Part shown: positions 50,129 to 59,046 of the stretch, piece after piece
How positions within the stretch are numbered: position 1 is the first letter of the stretch
How the letters are laid out: each line of letters begins with the position of its first letter
Assembly: GCF_001277175.1 (NCBI RefSeq)
Contig: NZ_CP012257.1
Location: 1 to 64,000, forward strand
Reading direction: 5' to 3'
Origin: Cronobacter universalis NCTC 9529
GTDB taxonomy: Bacteria > Pseudomonadota > Gammaproteobacteria > Enterobacterales > Enterobacteriaceae
DNA: 64,000 bases
Translations under genes and position numbers: made by a program
Notes under the pieces: model-generated
Told to the model about the DNA's origin: nothing
Seen by the model: only the letters and a program-made list of their open reading frames with translations
Databases searched by the model: none

Positions 50129-50446
50129 ATGCACAGCGACGTGATACTGACACAGCCCGGCGGCTGGATTAACGGGGTTTATGTTTTCGTTTCGCTGCTG
50201 TTACTTGCAGGTTTTATCGTCATCAAAACCCGACGACCGTCGGGTCGCGCAGTCATAAAAGTGACGGCCTTTTTCTTTATTCTTGTTTGCTCACTTCTTC
50301 AGTTTTTTATTTTTCGTTATGGACTAACCGGGGTTTACGAACTGGCTGGCTATTACCCGCAAGACGCGCTCTGGGTGCGTTTAGCCGCGCTGGCGCTCTG
50401 TTGCGCTTATGCGTTCTGCCTGCCTTTACGTTATGCCCGCCAATAA
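50129..50446 (+). CDS. Small three-helix membrane protein in the T6SS cluster
   Basis: A 105-residue hydrophobic protein with likely spans at about 13-32 (WINGVYVFVSLLLLAGFIVI), 43-63 and 80-100. The ATG at 50129 follows AAGGAAAA. I do not recognise it. It lies between tssG and clpV, 46 nt before the latter. It could be a structural accessory or an immunity protein whose effector is gone. Confidence 0.7.
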   Translation: MHSDVILTQPGGWINGVYVFVSLLLLAGFIVIKTRRPSGRAVIKVTAFFFILVCSLLQFFIFRYGLTGVYELAGYYPQDALWVRLAALALCCAYAFCLPLRYARQ

Positions 50447-50492
50447 TATCGCTTGTTGCGTAAGATACGCGCCAACCTGAACGGAACCGATC

Positions 50493-53108
50493 ATGTCAGA
50501 AATCAGCCGTGCCGTACTGTTCGGCAAACTGGATACGCTGTTGTTTACCTCGCTGGAAAGCGCCACCTCCTTCTGCAAGCTGCGCGGCAACCCGTATGTG
50601 GAGCTGGCGCACTGGCTGCATCAGCTGATGCAGCAGCAGGACGGGGATTTACAACATCTGATCCGCCATTTTTCACTGGATGAAGAGGCGCTGAGCCGGG
50701 ATATCGTGGCGGCGCTGGATCGCCTGCCGCGCGGCGCAAGTTCCGTTTCCGATCTCTCGGAGCATATCGACAGCGCGGTGGAGCGCGCGTGGGTGTACGG
50801 CTCGCTGAAGTTCGGCGTGACGCGCATTCGCGGCGGGCATCTGCTGATCGGCATTCTGAAAACCTTTAACCTGGCGAACGTGCTGAAAGGCATCTCCAGT
50901 CAGTTCAACCGCATCAGCGCCGACCTGCTGGTCGAGCAGTTCGACGCCATCTTCGCGGGCAGCAAAGAGGCCCAGCAGGCGGTCGCCGCCGCGCCGGACG
51001 CCGCCGGTAACGCGCCGGTGCAGCAGGGCACGCTCGCGCAGTATGGCCAGGATCTCACCGCGCGCGCGCGTGAAGGCAAAATCGACCCGGTGGTCGGGCG
51101 CGATGAAGAGATCCGCCAGATGGTGGATATTCTGATGCGTCGCCGTCAGAACAACCCGCTGCTGACCGGTGAAGCGGGCGTGGGTAAAACCGCGGTCGTG
51201 GAAGGCCTGGCGCACCGTATCGCCGCGGGCGATGTCCCGGAGCCGCTGCAAAACGTGCAGCTGTGGCTGCTCGATATCGGCATGTTGCAGGCGGGCGCGG
51301 GCATGAAAGGCGAATTTGAAGCGCGTCTGCAGGGGCTTATCAATGAAGTGCAGTCCAGCGCCACGCCGATTGTGCTGTTTATCGACGAAATCCATACGCT
51401 CATCGGCGCGGGCGGCCAGCAGGGCACCGGCGACGCCGCCAACCTGCTGAAACCGGCGCTGGCGCGCGGCCAGCTGCGCACCATCGGCGCGACCACCTGG
51501 GCGGAATATAAAAAATACATCGAGAAAGACCCGGCCCTGACGCGCCGCTTCCAGACCGTGCAGGTGCATGAGCCGGACGAAGAAAAAGCCGTGCTGATGC
51601 TTCGCAGCACCGTCTCGCCGCTGGAGAAACATCACCGCGTGCTGTTGCTGGACGAAGCGGTCAGCGCGGCGGTGAAACTGTCGCACCGCTACATTCCGGC
51701 GCGCCAGCTGCCGGATAAAGCCGTCGCGCTGCTGGATACCGCCTGCGCGCGCGTCGCCGTCAGCCAGAGCGCGCCGCCGCCGCAGTTAGAAGATTGCCTG
51801 CACCGTATCGCAGCGCTGGAAGTGGAAGCGGAAATCGCCGAGCGCGAAGCGCGCGTGGCGGTGGGCGACGGCGAGCGCGTGGCGCGTCTGAACGCCGAGC
51901 GTGAAGCGCTGGAAGCCGAACGCGACGCCCTGACCGCCCGCTGGGAAGAGGAGCGCGCGCTGGTGGATGCGATTATCGCCCTGCGCGCCGAGCTGCATAT
52001 GGCCGACGAAGAAGCCCAGCCTGCGCTGCGCGAGACGCTGGCGGAGCGCCAGAAGGCGCTGGCCGCCGTACAGGGCGACGCGCCGCTGCTGTTCGCCGCG
52101 GTGGACGCGAACGTCGTCGCGGCGGTGGTCTCCGACTGGACCGGCATCCCGCTGGGCCGCATGGTGAAAAACGAAATCGACGCGGTGCTGAAGCTTGCCG
52201 ACACGCTGAACCAGCGCGTTATCGGCCAGCGTCACGGGCTTGAGCTTATCGCCAAACGCGTGCGCACCTCCCGCGCGCGCCTTGATGACCCGAACAAGCC
52301 GGTGGGCGTCTTTATGCTCTGCGGCCCGTCCGGCGTCGGTAAAACCGAAACCGCGCTGGCGCTCGCCGAGTCGCTGTACGGCGGCGAGCAGAACGTTATC
52401 ACCATCAACATGAGCGAGTTCCAGGAAGCGCATACCGTCTCCACGCTCAAAGGCGCGCCTCCGGGCTATGTAGGCTACGGCGAAGGCGGCGTGCTGACCG
52501 AAGCGGTGCGTCGTCGTCCTTACAGCGTCGTGCTGCTCGATGAGATTGAAAAAGCGCACCCGGACGTGCATGAGATTTTCTTCCAGGTGTTCGATAAAGG
52601 CTGGATGGAAGATGGTGAAGGGCGTCATATCGATTTCCGCAACACGATTATCATCCTGACGTCCAACGTCGGCACCGATCTTATCAGCGCCATGTGCGCC
52701 GATCCGGACCTGATGCCGGAGCCGGAGGCGCTCAGTACGGCGCTGCGTCAGCCGCTTTTGCAGGTTTTTCCGCCTGCACTGCTGGGACGATTGCTGGTTG
52801 TGCCGTATTATCCGTTAAGCGACGCGATGCTGGCCGAAATTGTGAAATTGCAGCTTAAGCGGATCCAGCGTCGTCTTGAGGAAAATCACGGTATTATTTC
52901 CGAATTCGACGACAGCGTAATTACCCAGATTGTGGCGCGTTGCACCGAGGTGGAATCCGGCGGCCGTATGGTCGATGCGATCCTTACCAACACCCTGCTG
53001 CCGCAGATGAGCCAGATACTGCTCACCGCCAGCGCGCAGGACGAGAAATATCGTCGTCTGCGCGTGACGTTCGAGCAGGGTGAGTTTCAGTGTCAGTTTG
53101 CGGCGTAA
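50493..53108 (+). CDS. clpV: T6SS sheath-recycling ATPase ClpV (TssH)
   Basis: ClpV is a AAA+ unfoldase that dismantles contracted sheath. The 871-residue product has an N-terminal ClpN-like domain (about 1-150), first AAA domain with Walker A GEAGVGKTAVVEG (about 225), a middle coiled-coil (about 425-520, rich in Glu, Arg and Ala) and second AAA domain with GPSGVGKTETALAL (about 612). The ATG gives MSEISRAVLFGKLD. Confidence 0.97.
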   Translation: MSEISRAVLFGKLDTLLFTSLESATSFCKLRGNPYVELAHWLHQLMQQQDGDLQHLIRHFSLDEEALSRDIVAALDRLPRGASSVSDLSEHIDSAVERAWVYGSLKFGVTRIRGGHLLIGILKTFNLANVLKGISSQFNRISADLLVEQFDAIFAGSKEAQQAVAAAPDAAGNAPVQQGTLAQYGQDLTARAREGKIDPVVGRDEEIRQMVDILMRRRQNNPLLTGEAGVGKTAVVEGLAHRIAAGDVPEPLQNVQLWLLDIGMLQAGAGMKGEFEARLQGLINEVQSSATPIVLFIDEIHTLIGAGGQQGTGDAANLLKPALARGQLRTIGATTWAEYKKYIEKDPALTRRFQTVQVHEPDEEKAVLMLRSTVSPLEKHHRVLLLDEAVSAAVKLSHRYIPARQLPDKAVALLDTACARVAVSQSAPPPQLEDCLHRIAALEVEAEIAEREARVAVGDGERVARLNAEREALEAERDALTARWEEERALVDAIIALRAELHMADEEAQPALRETLAERQKALAAVQGDAPLLFAAVDANVVAAVVSDWTGIPLGRMVKNEIDAVLKLADTLNQRVIGQRHGLELIAKRVRTSRARLDDPNKPVGVFMLCGPSGVGKTETALALAESLYGGEQNVITINMSEFQEAHTVSTLKGAPPGYVGYGEGGVLTEAVRRRPYSVVLLDEIEKAHPDVHEIFFQVFDKGWMEDGEGRHIDFRNTIIILTSNVGTDLISAMCADPDLMPEPEALSTALRQPLLQVFPPALLGRLLVVPYYPLSDAMLAEIVKLQLKRIQRRLEENHGIISEFDDSVITQIVARCTEVESGGRMVDAILTNTLLPQMSQILLTASAQDEKYRRLRVTFEQGEFQCQFAA

Positions 53109-53138
53109 CGCCATCATCAAGCAGAGAGTTTTCCAAAC

Positions 53139-54572
53139 ATGACGGATTACGAAAACAACCGGACTGTACCCAACGCCCTGCCGATTGGTTACCGTTTCAA
53201 TGAGTTTGAAATTAAGGAAGTGATTGGTGGTGGCGGTTTCGGCATTGTCTATCGCGCCTGGGATCATCAGCTTGAGCGTACCATTGCGATTAAAGAGTTT
53301 ATGCCGTCCTCGCTGGCGGTGCGTAATGACGACATGCGCCTGGTGTTGCGCAGCGACCGCTTCAGCAAAGCGTTTACCGCGGGCCTGAACAGCTTTATTC
53401 AGGAGGCGCGTCTGCTGGCGCGCTTCAACCACCCGAACCTGCTGCATGTGCTGCGCTTCTGGGTGCAAAACGACACCGCCTACATGGGCACCGTTTTCTA
53501 CAGCGGCACCACGCTGTCGCGCCTGAGCAAACAGCACCCGGAGATGATCAACGAGGCGTGGATCCGCCGCACGCTGCCGATGCTGTTCGGGGCCATCAAA
53601 ACGATTCATGACGAAGGCTACCTGCACCGCGATATCTCGCTGGATAACATCCAGATCCAGGATAACGGCCTGCCGGTGCTGCTCGATTTCGGCTCCGCGC
53701 GCCGCAGTATCGGCAACGTCTCCGATGAGACGGAAACCATGCTGCGTCCGGGCTTTGCGCCGATTGAACAATACACCGACGACAACGAAAGCGAGCAGGG
53801 CCCGTGGACCGATATCTACGCGCTCGGCGCGGTGCTGCATACGCTGATTATGGGCTCGCCGCCGCCGGTGAGCGTAGTGCGCAGCATTGCCGACAGCTAT
53901 CGTCCGCTCGCCGAGCTACGCCCGGAAGGCTATTCGCTGCCGCTGTTACAGGCCATCGACCGCGCGCTGGCGCTGAAAATGGAAGACCGTCCGCAGTCGA
54001 TTGATGAATTCGCCGCGCTGATTGAAATGCCGGTCGCCGGGCTCGATGACGTCATGAGCGTCAAAAAGCCGGGCACCATGCTGGTGCCGGTGGAAGAAGA
54101 AGAGACAACGCCTGCCGCCGAGACCGGCTGGCGCCGCTACAAAATGCCGGGGCTGATTGCCGCGGGCGTGCTGGTGGGCCTGGTTGCCGGCGGACTGCTG
54201 TTTGGCGGCAGCGGGGATAACCCCGCCCCGGAAACCGCCAGCAACGACAGCGCGCCGCGTGAACAAGCGCCTGCGCAGCCGCCGGTGCAGAACACCACGA
54301 CCGCGCCGGCGACCACGACGACGCAGGACGCCGCGCCGGCGCAAAACGCGCCGGTACAGGGCGCGCTGGTGGCGCAGATCTACGTGCGCATGGGCGAGGG
54401 CGAGCAGCTGGCGCTTAACGGCAAAACGCAGACCGTGACGCCGGCTGAGAACGGCTTCGCCTCGCTGCAATTGCCGACCGGCGATTATGAGCTGACCATC
54501 AAAGGACGCGGCCAGACCCGCAGTCAGACCATCAATGTCTCCCGTCCGGGCACCTGGCTTGTAAACCCGTAA
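53139..54572 (+). CDS. ppkA: Membrane-bound Ser/Thr kinase PpkA type
   Basis: The kinase that phosphorylates the FHA protein to activate the T6SS. The 477-residue product has a Hanks-type kinase domain (about 20-300): glycine loop IGGGGFGIVY, Lys in IAIKEF, catalytic HRDISLDN, metal-binding LDFGSA, and an activation loop rich in Thr. One membrane span (about 335-355) and a periplasmic domain of about 120 residues after a Pro/Thr/Ala linker follow. The usual periplasmic sensors TagQRST are not seen in the window, so the kinase may sense by its own tail. Confidence 0.92.
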   Translation: MTDYENNRTVPNALPIGYRFNEFEIKEVIGGGGFGIVYRAWDHQLERTIAIKEFMPSSLAVRNDDMRLVLRSDRFSKAFTAGLNSFIQEARLLARFNHPNLLHVLRFWVQNDTAYMGTVFYSGTTLSRLSKQHPEMINEAWIRRTLPMLFGAIKTIHDEGYLHRDISLDNIQIQDNGLPVLLDFGSARRSIGNVSDETETMLRPGFAPIEQYTDDNESEQGPWTDIYALGAVLHTLIMGSPPPVSVVRSIADSYRPLAELRPEGYSLPLLQAIDRALALKMEDRPQSIDEFAALIEMPVAGLDDVMSVKKPGTMLVPVEEEETTPAAETGWRRYKMPGLIAAGVLVGLVAGGLLFGGSGDNPAPETASNDSAPREQAPAQPPVQNTTTAPATTTTQDAAPAQNAPVQGALVAQIYVRMGEGEQLALNGKTQTVTPAENGFASLQLPTGDYELTIKGRGQTRSQTINVSRPGTWLVNP

Positions 54573-54578
54573 GGATAC

Positions 54579-54631
54579 CGGGAGGCGTTAGCGGCGGCGG
54601 ATTGCCCGCCGCTACCCCACGACGCCTCCCG
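54579..54631 (+). terminator. Nested hairpin after ppkA
   Basis: Outer arms CGGGAGGCGT (54579-54588) and ACGCCTCCCG (54622-54631) enclose an inner stem TAGCGGCGG/CCGCCGCTA. The 54570-54695 gap holds this structure and the lipase ribosome binding site. No T run follows. Confidence 0.55.
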
Positions 54632-54695
54632 TCCTGTCTCCGGCTTATACCTTCATAAATGCCGGCAGGTGAATACCCGCTACAGGACAACACGT

Positions 54696-56162
54696 ATGTA
54701 CCACATCAAAATTGTCTCTATTTTCCGCGAGAACGTTCCGCCTGCGCAGTTTGAAAGGATCATGCGTCCTGACATCGCCGCGCAGTGGATAATGTCTGTG
54801 CCGGATAACACCGTGCGCTCGCTGTTTACGCGTTACGATCAGTTTCAGCCTTCGACCCGCGCGAATCCGTATCAGTCCGGGCGTGACTTACGCAAGCTGA
54901 TTGCCGATGAATTCTGGCATGGCAACCTGGTGGCGATTGATGAAAGCTCGCGGCCCTGGTCGCCCACCACCGAGCTTTACTACATTAATAAGAAAGGCGA
55001 ACTGGAGCCTACCCACGCGCCCCGGTCCCTGATGTTTCCGTTAGGTAGCATTATCGTTCGCTATGGCGCGATGGTGCGTGTCTATCGGACGCTTCCGCCG
55101 CCGACCGTCAGACCAACCCAGGTGGTGAAATCGAAAGCCGCAGCGGGCCCTGAGCTGGCGACGCCGGGCAAAGACATGAAGCAGACCGCCGCACAGCTCA
55201 AAGCGATGACCAAGGCGGAACGCTGGCAGGCGCGTAAAGATCTCATCAGCAAGGGCAACGCCAGTATCTACCCCGATGCGCAGATCGCCGCGAAGCGTCT
55301 TGCCGATAACAACATCGCCGTCGAAAAAGCCAAGCTTGCGGAAAACGTCTACAAGACGGTCAACCCCCTGGAAACCACACCCGGCGTGCCGGAGGGCTGG
55401 AAGGATATCAGTAATGACAGCGCGGCCCTGAATAAGCTCGGCCTGAAAAGCAATATGCTGTACGACGACCCCGCCTCGCCCAATTTTCTGGCGCGCGTCT
55501 ACCAGCCTGACCAGGCCGTCTTTGGCAATGATATGAACCCGACGGTGGTCTTCAGGGGCTCAAGGGAGCCAGGGTTTGCCTCGATAGGAGATAACCTCTC
55601 TTCGCTGTGGAATAAAGGCGAGCTGGCGCCGGTTAAAAACGGGGCTGACTGGTCGAACAACTTCGCACAGGGTATGGGCCGGGATTCCGACTACTACAAA
55701 AGCGCGGTGGGTATTGGTGACAAGCTGGCGAAATCCGGACAGAACATTGATATCGCCGGTCACTCATTGGGCGGCGGCCTGGCGTCTGCTACCTCCATGG
55801 CGAGTGGCAAGCCAGCCTGGACCTTCAACGCCGCCGGTCTCAACAGCGACACCGTGGAAAAATATGGCGGCACTGTTCTGGGTAAAACGGATGATATCCA
55901 GGCCTACCGCGTTGAGGGCGAGTTGCTGACGAAAGCGCAGGAAGTGAATGTCTGGGAAGACCTTAAGTCAATGAAAGGCCTCCCTGTGCCGACGCTGCTT
56001 AAAGAAGGCGTTTCTGCGCTCAGCCCCAATGCGGCGGGGATTCCACACGATCTGCCCGGTGGCACAGGAAGCGCGCTTGATCGTCACGGCATCGGGCAGG
56101 CCATTCACTGTATTGAACAGCAAAAAGATGAGGATATCGCCATCATCGGGAGCCGCCTGTGA
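54696..56162 (+). CDS. T6SS lipase effector (Tle-like)
   Basis: A 488-residue protein without a signal peptide. The C-terminal half is an alpha/beta hydrolase with the nucleophile elbow IDIAGHSLGGGLASA (Ser357); NPTVVFRGSRE upstream resembles the oxyanion region of class 3 lipases, and a His near residue 470 (DRHGIGQ) is a candidate for the triad. The N-terminal 135 residues form a separate domain, then a Lys/Ala-rich helical linker. Its place before vgrG, with a lipoprotein gene overlapping its stop, fits a phospholipase effector delivered to the periplasm. ATG at 54696 follows CAGGACAA. Confidence 0.85.
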   Translation: MYHIKIVSIFRENVPPAQFERIMRPDIAAQWIMSVPDNTVRSLFTRYDQFQPSTRANPYQSGRDLRKLIADEFWHGNLVAIDESSRPWSPTTELYYINKKGELEPTHAPRSLMFPLGSIIVRYGAMVRVYRTLPPPTVRPTQVVKSKAAAGPELATPGKDMKQTAAQLKAMTKAERWQARKDLISKGNASIYPDAQIAAKRLADNNIAVEKAKLAENVYKTVNPLETTPGVPEGWKDISNDSAALNKLGLKSNMLYDDPASPNFLARVYQPDQAVFGNDMNPTVVFRGSREPGFASIGDNLSSLWNKGELAPVKNGADWSNNFAQGMGRDSDYYKSAVGIGDKLAKSGQNIDIAGHSLGGGLASATSMASGKPAWTFNAAGLNSDTVEKYGGTVLGKTDDIQAYRVEGELLTKAQEVNVWEDLKSMKGLPVPTLLKEGVSALSPNAAGIPHDLPGGTGSALDRHGIGQAIHCIEQQKDEDIAIIGSRL

Positions 56163-56920
56163 AGAAAATCTTTTGGGGATGCCTCGCGCTGTTTTTTATC
56201 TTCATGATTCAGGGGTGTAAAAAAGATATGGATTTAAACCCGCAGGATTACTTTAGCGGCCAGCAACTGACGCTGGCGAAGGCTATTGAAGCTGGCGATG
56301 TCAGCGAAGTGGAAAAACTTGCGCTGGAAACCGACCTGAATAAACCCGGCCAGCAGGAAATGACACTGTTGTTCTGGGCGCTCGGGAATGCCTTAAATGA
56401 TAAAAAAACGCCTGACCAGTTAACGATCATTACCGTGCTGGTTAAGGCCGGGGCCGATCCGCTCCAGCCGCGTCCGCAGGGGCAAAGCAGTCCGGCTGAG
56501 TTTGTACTCAACGCCGACAGCGGCGACTGGATTAAGGCGATGCTCGACGGTGGTTTATCGCCGGACGCGAAAGATAAAACGTCCCATGAGCCGATTATTT
56601 TTGAAACCATCAAAGCCAAAAATACGGATACGCTTGAAGCGATGCTGGATGCGGGCGCGAATATCAACATCACCGATTCGCTCGGCAATACGCTGCTGAT
56701 CGACGCCCTGGATTATCACGCCTACGATCATGTATTGCTGCTGCTGGAAAAAGGTGCCGATCCGGAGATTCACGGTAAGTTCGGCTGGACGATGGGCAAC
56801 CAGCTTGAGCGTTTCCTGAAGCGGGCGAAAGCGGGAAGCGACGAGTATCAAAAGCTCACTGAAATAAAAGAGAAGCTCATTGAGCACGGCGGAAAATGGC
56901 CGCCCACCCCGGTTAAATAA
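56159..56920 (+). CDS. Ankyrin-repeat lipoprotein, probable immunity for the lipase
   Basis: A 253-residue lipoprotein: signal MKKIFWGCLALFFIFMIQGC with lipobox IQGC, then ankyrin-type repeats (LVKAGADPLQP, AMLDAGANINITDSLGNTLL, LLEKGADPEIHG). The ATG overlaps the lipase stop (4 nt). Ankyrin lipoproteins paired with T6SS lipases are known immunity factors in Enterobacteriaceae, so this is likely the periplasmic antidote. Binding to this lipase is inferred from overlap and order. Confidence 0.85.
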   Translation: MKKIFWGCLALFFIFMIQGCKKDMDLNPQDYFSGQQLTLAKAIEAGDVSEVEKLALETDLNKPGQQEMTLLFWALGNALNDKKTPDQLTIITVLVKAGADPLQPRPQGQSSPAEFVLNADSGDWIKAMLDGGLSPDAKDKTSHEPIIFETIKAKNTDTLEAMLDAGANINITDSLGNTLLIDALDYHAYDHVLLLLEKGADPEIHGKFGWTMGNQLERFLKRAKAGSDEYQKLTEIKEKLIEHGGKWPPTPVK

Positions 56921-56948
56921 TTCCTGCACGACCTTACCCGCTGACACG

Positions 56949-56977
56949 CGCCTGCATAATTCCTGATTATGCAGGCG
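56949..56977 (+). terminator. Hairpin between the lipase module and vgrG
   Basis: CGCCTGCATAA and TTATGCAGGCG make a perfect 11-bp stem with a 7-nt loop, 28 nt after the immunity gene stop. No T run; termination is possible but not certain. Confidence 0.55.
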
Positions 56978-57062
56978 ATATCATTTCTGATGCCGCGGGT
57001 TTTCTCCCTTTCTGCTTTGCCGCTACGCACGCGATCGCATAAGACATTATGGAATGAAGACT

Positions 57063-58474
57063 ATGCTCAACCGAATCACCGTTCAGCTCCCGGTCGAGGG
57101 GCTGCTTTTCTGGAAACTCTCCGGGCGCGAGGCGCTGTCGGAGCCGTTCATGTTCACCCTGACGCTGCTCGGCACCGACGCGCGCGCCGACCGCAGCGCG
57201 CTGCTGGGCCAGCCGGTGACGGTGACCATCCCGACCCAGGCGCTGATGACGCCGCGCTACCTCAACGGCAAGGTGACCCGCGTGGCGGTGAGCGCGGTGG
57301 AGCTCTCCGGCACCCGCTACGCGGCCTATGAGCTGACAGTGGAGCCGGACCTGTGGCCGATGCAGCGCGACCGTAACCTGCGCATCTTCCAGGGGCAGAC
57401 GGTGCCGCAGATAGTGAAAACCCTGCTGGGCGAGAGCCGGGTGAACATGGAAGAGCGGCTCTCGGGCAGCTACCGCGTCTGGGAGTACTGCGTGCAGTAC
57501 CAGGAGAGCAGCCTCGATTTCATCAGCCGCCTGCTGGAGCTGGAGGGCATCGCCTACCACTTCCGCCACGAGCAGGACCGCCACACGCTCATCCTCACCG
57601 ACGCCCCCGGCCAGTATGAGCCGTTCCCGGGCTACGAGACCATTCCCTACCATGTGACCCCTTCCGGTGGTTCAACCGACGAAGAGGGTATCAGCCAGTG
57701 GGCGCTGGAGGACAGCGTGACGCCGGGCATCTACAGCCTCGACGACTACGACTTCCGCAAGCCGAACGCCTGGCTGTTCCAGGCGCGGCAGAACCCGCTG
57801 TCGCCGCAGCCGGGGAGCATTGACGTCTACGACTGGCCGGGCCGTTTTGTGGAGCACGGCCACGGGGAGTTCTATGCCCGCATCCGCCAGGAGCGCTGGC
57901 AGGTGGAGCACCGCCAGACCCAGGGCACCGCGACGGCGCTCGGTATCGCGCCGGGTCACACCTTTGTGCTGCGCAACGCCCCGTTCTTCGGCGATAACGG
58001 CGAATACCTCACCACCGTCGCGCACTACCGCTTTGAAGAGAACCGCTACGCCAGCGGGCCGGACAGCAACACCCTGCATGAAATCCGCTTTGAGGTGATA
58101 CCGGCGGACGTGCCGTACCGCCCGGCGCAGAAAACGCCGTGGCCGCGTACTTACGGCCCGCAGACGGCGAAGGTGGTCGGCCCGCAGGGCGAGAGCATCT
58201 GGACGGACAAATATGGCCGCGTGAAGGTGAAGTTCCACTGGGACCGCCTCGGCAAGGGCGACGACACCAGTTCGAGCTGGGTGCGTGTGTCGAGCGCCTG
58301 GGCAGGACAGGGTTTTGGCGGGGTGCAGATACCGCGTGTGGGCGACGAAGTGGTGGTGGACTTCATCAACGGCGACCCGGACCGCCCGCTGATAACGGGC
58401 CGCGTGTACAACGAAGCCAGCATGCCGCCGTGGGCGCTGCCTGCTGCAGCGACACAGATGGGTTTTTTAAGCCG
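57063..58474 (+). repeat. 1.4-kb direct repeat, copy 1 (vgrG 5' part)
   Basis: The first 1412 bp of this vgrG align without a gap to 62042-63453 (constant offset 4979), with scattered single-base changes only. Identity ends at the shared GGGTTTTTTAAGCCG, which lies just past the OB domain. The tract flanks an AT-rich cargo module, so homologous exchange between the copies could delete, duplicate or swap the module. Confidence 0.95.
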
Positions 58475-59024
58475 TAGTAAAAATGGCCATAAAGATAATG
58501 CCAACGCCCTGCGCTTTGAGGATAAGGCGGGCCATGAGCAGATCTGGATCCATGCAGAAAGAAATATGGATACAGAAATTGAAAACTCTGAGACCCATCA
58601 CGTTGCTGTAGATCGTAATAAAACAATAGGTAGAGATGAAAAAAATACCATTAAAAGAAATGTGACTACCAGCGTGGGTGTTGACTCAATTAATAGTATT
58701 GGTTCGAAGCATACTGTCAACGTTGGTCAGTCTGCCTGTATATTAACTATGGATAAAGACGGTAATACATCGCTGGAAGCAACATCAAGCATTAAACTCA
58801 AAGTAGGTGATAATTATTTATTAATCACGCCGACGGGTATAAATCTTACTGTGTTGCAAGGAGATTTGACTGCCGAAAGCATAAATTCGGCCTCTTTAAA
58901 AGGCGAACAATTGACTGCAATAGGTGGTGGGGTAAATGTCGATACAACAGCAAAAAATACCGTAAATATAACTGGGGTCAATCTTACTGATATCAAAGGT
59001 GCCGTAGTAAAAATAAATAGTTAA
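57063..59024 (+). CDS. vgrG: T6SS spike protein VgrG, first copy with AT-rich tail
   Basis: VgrG trimers form the spike and carry PAAR proteins at the tip. The 653-residue product has the gp27-like base (about 1-370), the gp5-like OB domain (about 375-460, with KVKFHWDRLGKGDD and FGGVQIPRVGDEVVV) and a beta-helix tail (about 470-653) with NVTTSVGVDSINSIG. The ATG matches the start of the second copy. Codons up to about 58475 are GC-rich; from there the DNA turns AT-rich, so the tail was exchanged together with the cargo behind it. No extra enzymatic domain is seen. Confidence 0.96.
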   Translation: MLNRITVQLPVEGLLFWKLSGREALSEPFMFTLTLLGTDARADRSALLGQPVTVTIPTQALMTPRYLNGKVTRVAVSAVELSGTRYAAYELTVEPDLWPMQRDRNLRIFQGQTVPQIVKTLLGESRVNMEERLSGSYRVWEYCVQYQESSLDFISRLLELEGIAYHFRHEQDRHTLILTDAPGQYEPFPGYETIPYHVTPSGGSTDEEGISQWALEDSVTPGIYSLDDYDFRKPNAWLFQARQNPLSPQPGSIDVYDWPGRFVEHGHGEFYARIRQERWQVEHRQTQGTATALGIAPGHTFVLRNAPFFGDNGEYLTTVAHYRFEENRYASGPDSNTLHEIRFEVIPADVPYRPAQKTPWPRTYGPQTAKVVGPQGESIWTDKYGRVKVKFHWDRLGKGDDTSSSWVRVSSAWAGQGFGGVQIPRVGDEVVVDFINGDPDRPLITGRVYNEASMPPWALPAAATQMGFLSRSKNGHKDNANALRFEDKAGHEQIWIHAERNMDTEIENSETHHVAVDRNKTIGRDEKNTIKRNVTTSVGVDSINSIGSKHTVNVGQSACILTMDKDGNTSLEATSSIKLKVGDNYLLITPTGINLTVLQGDLTAESINSASLKGEQLTAIGGGVNVDTTAKNTVNITGVNLTDIKGAVVKINS

Positions 59025-59046
59025 CATAAGCATAAGGTGAATGTAA

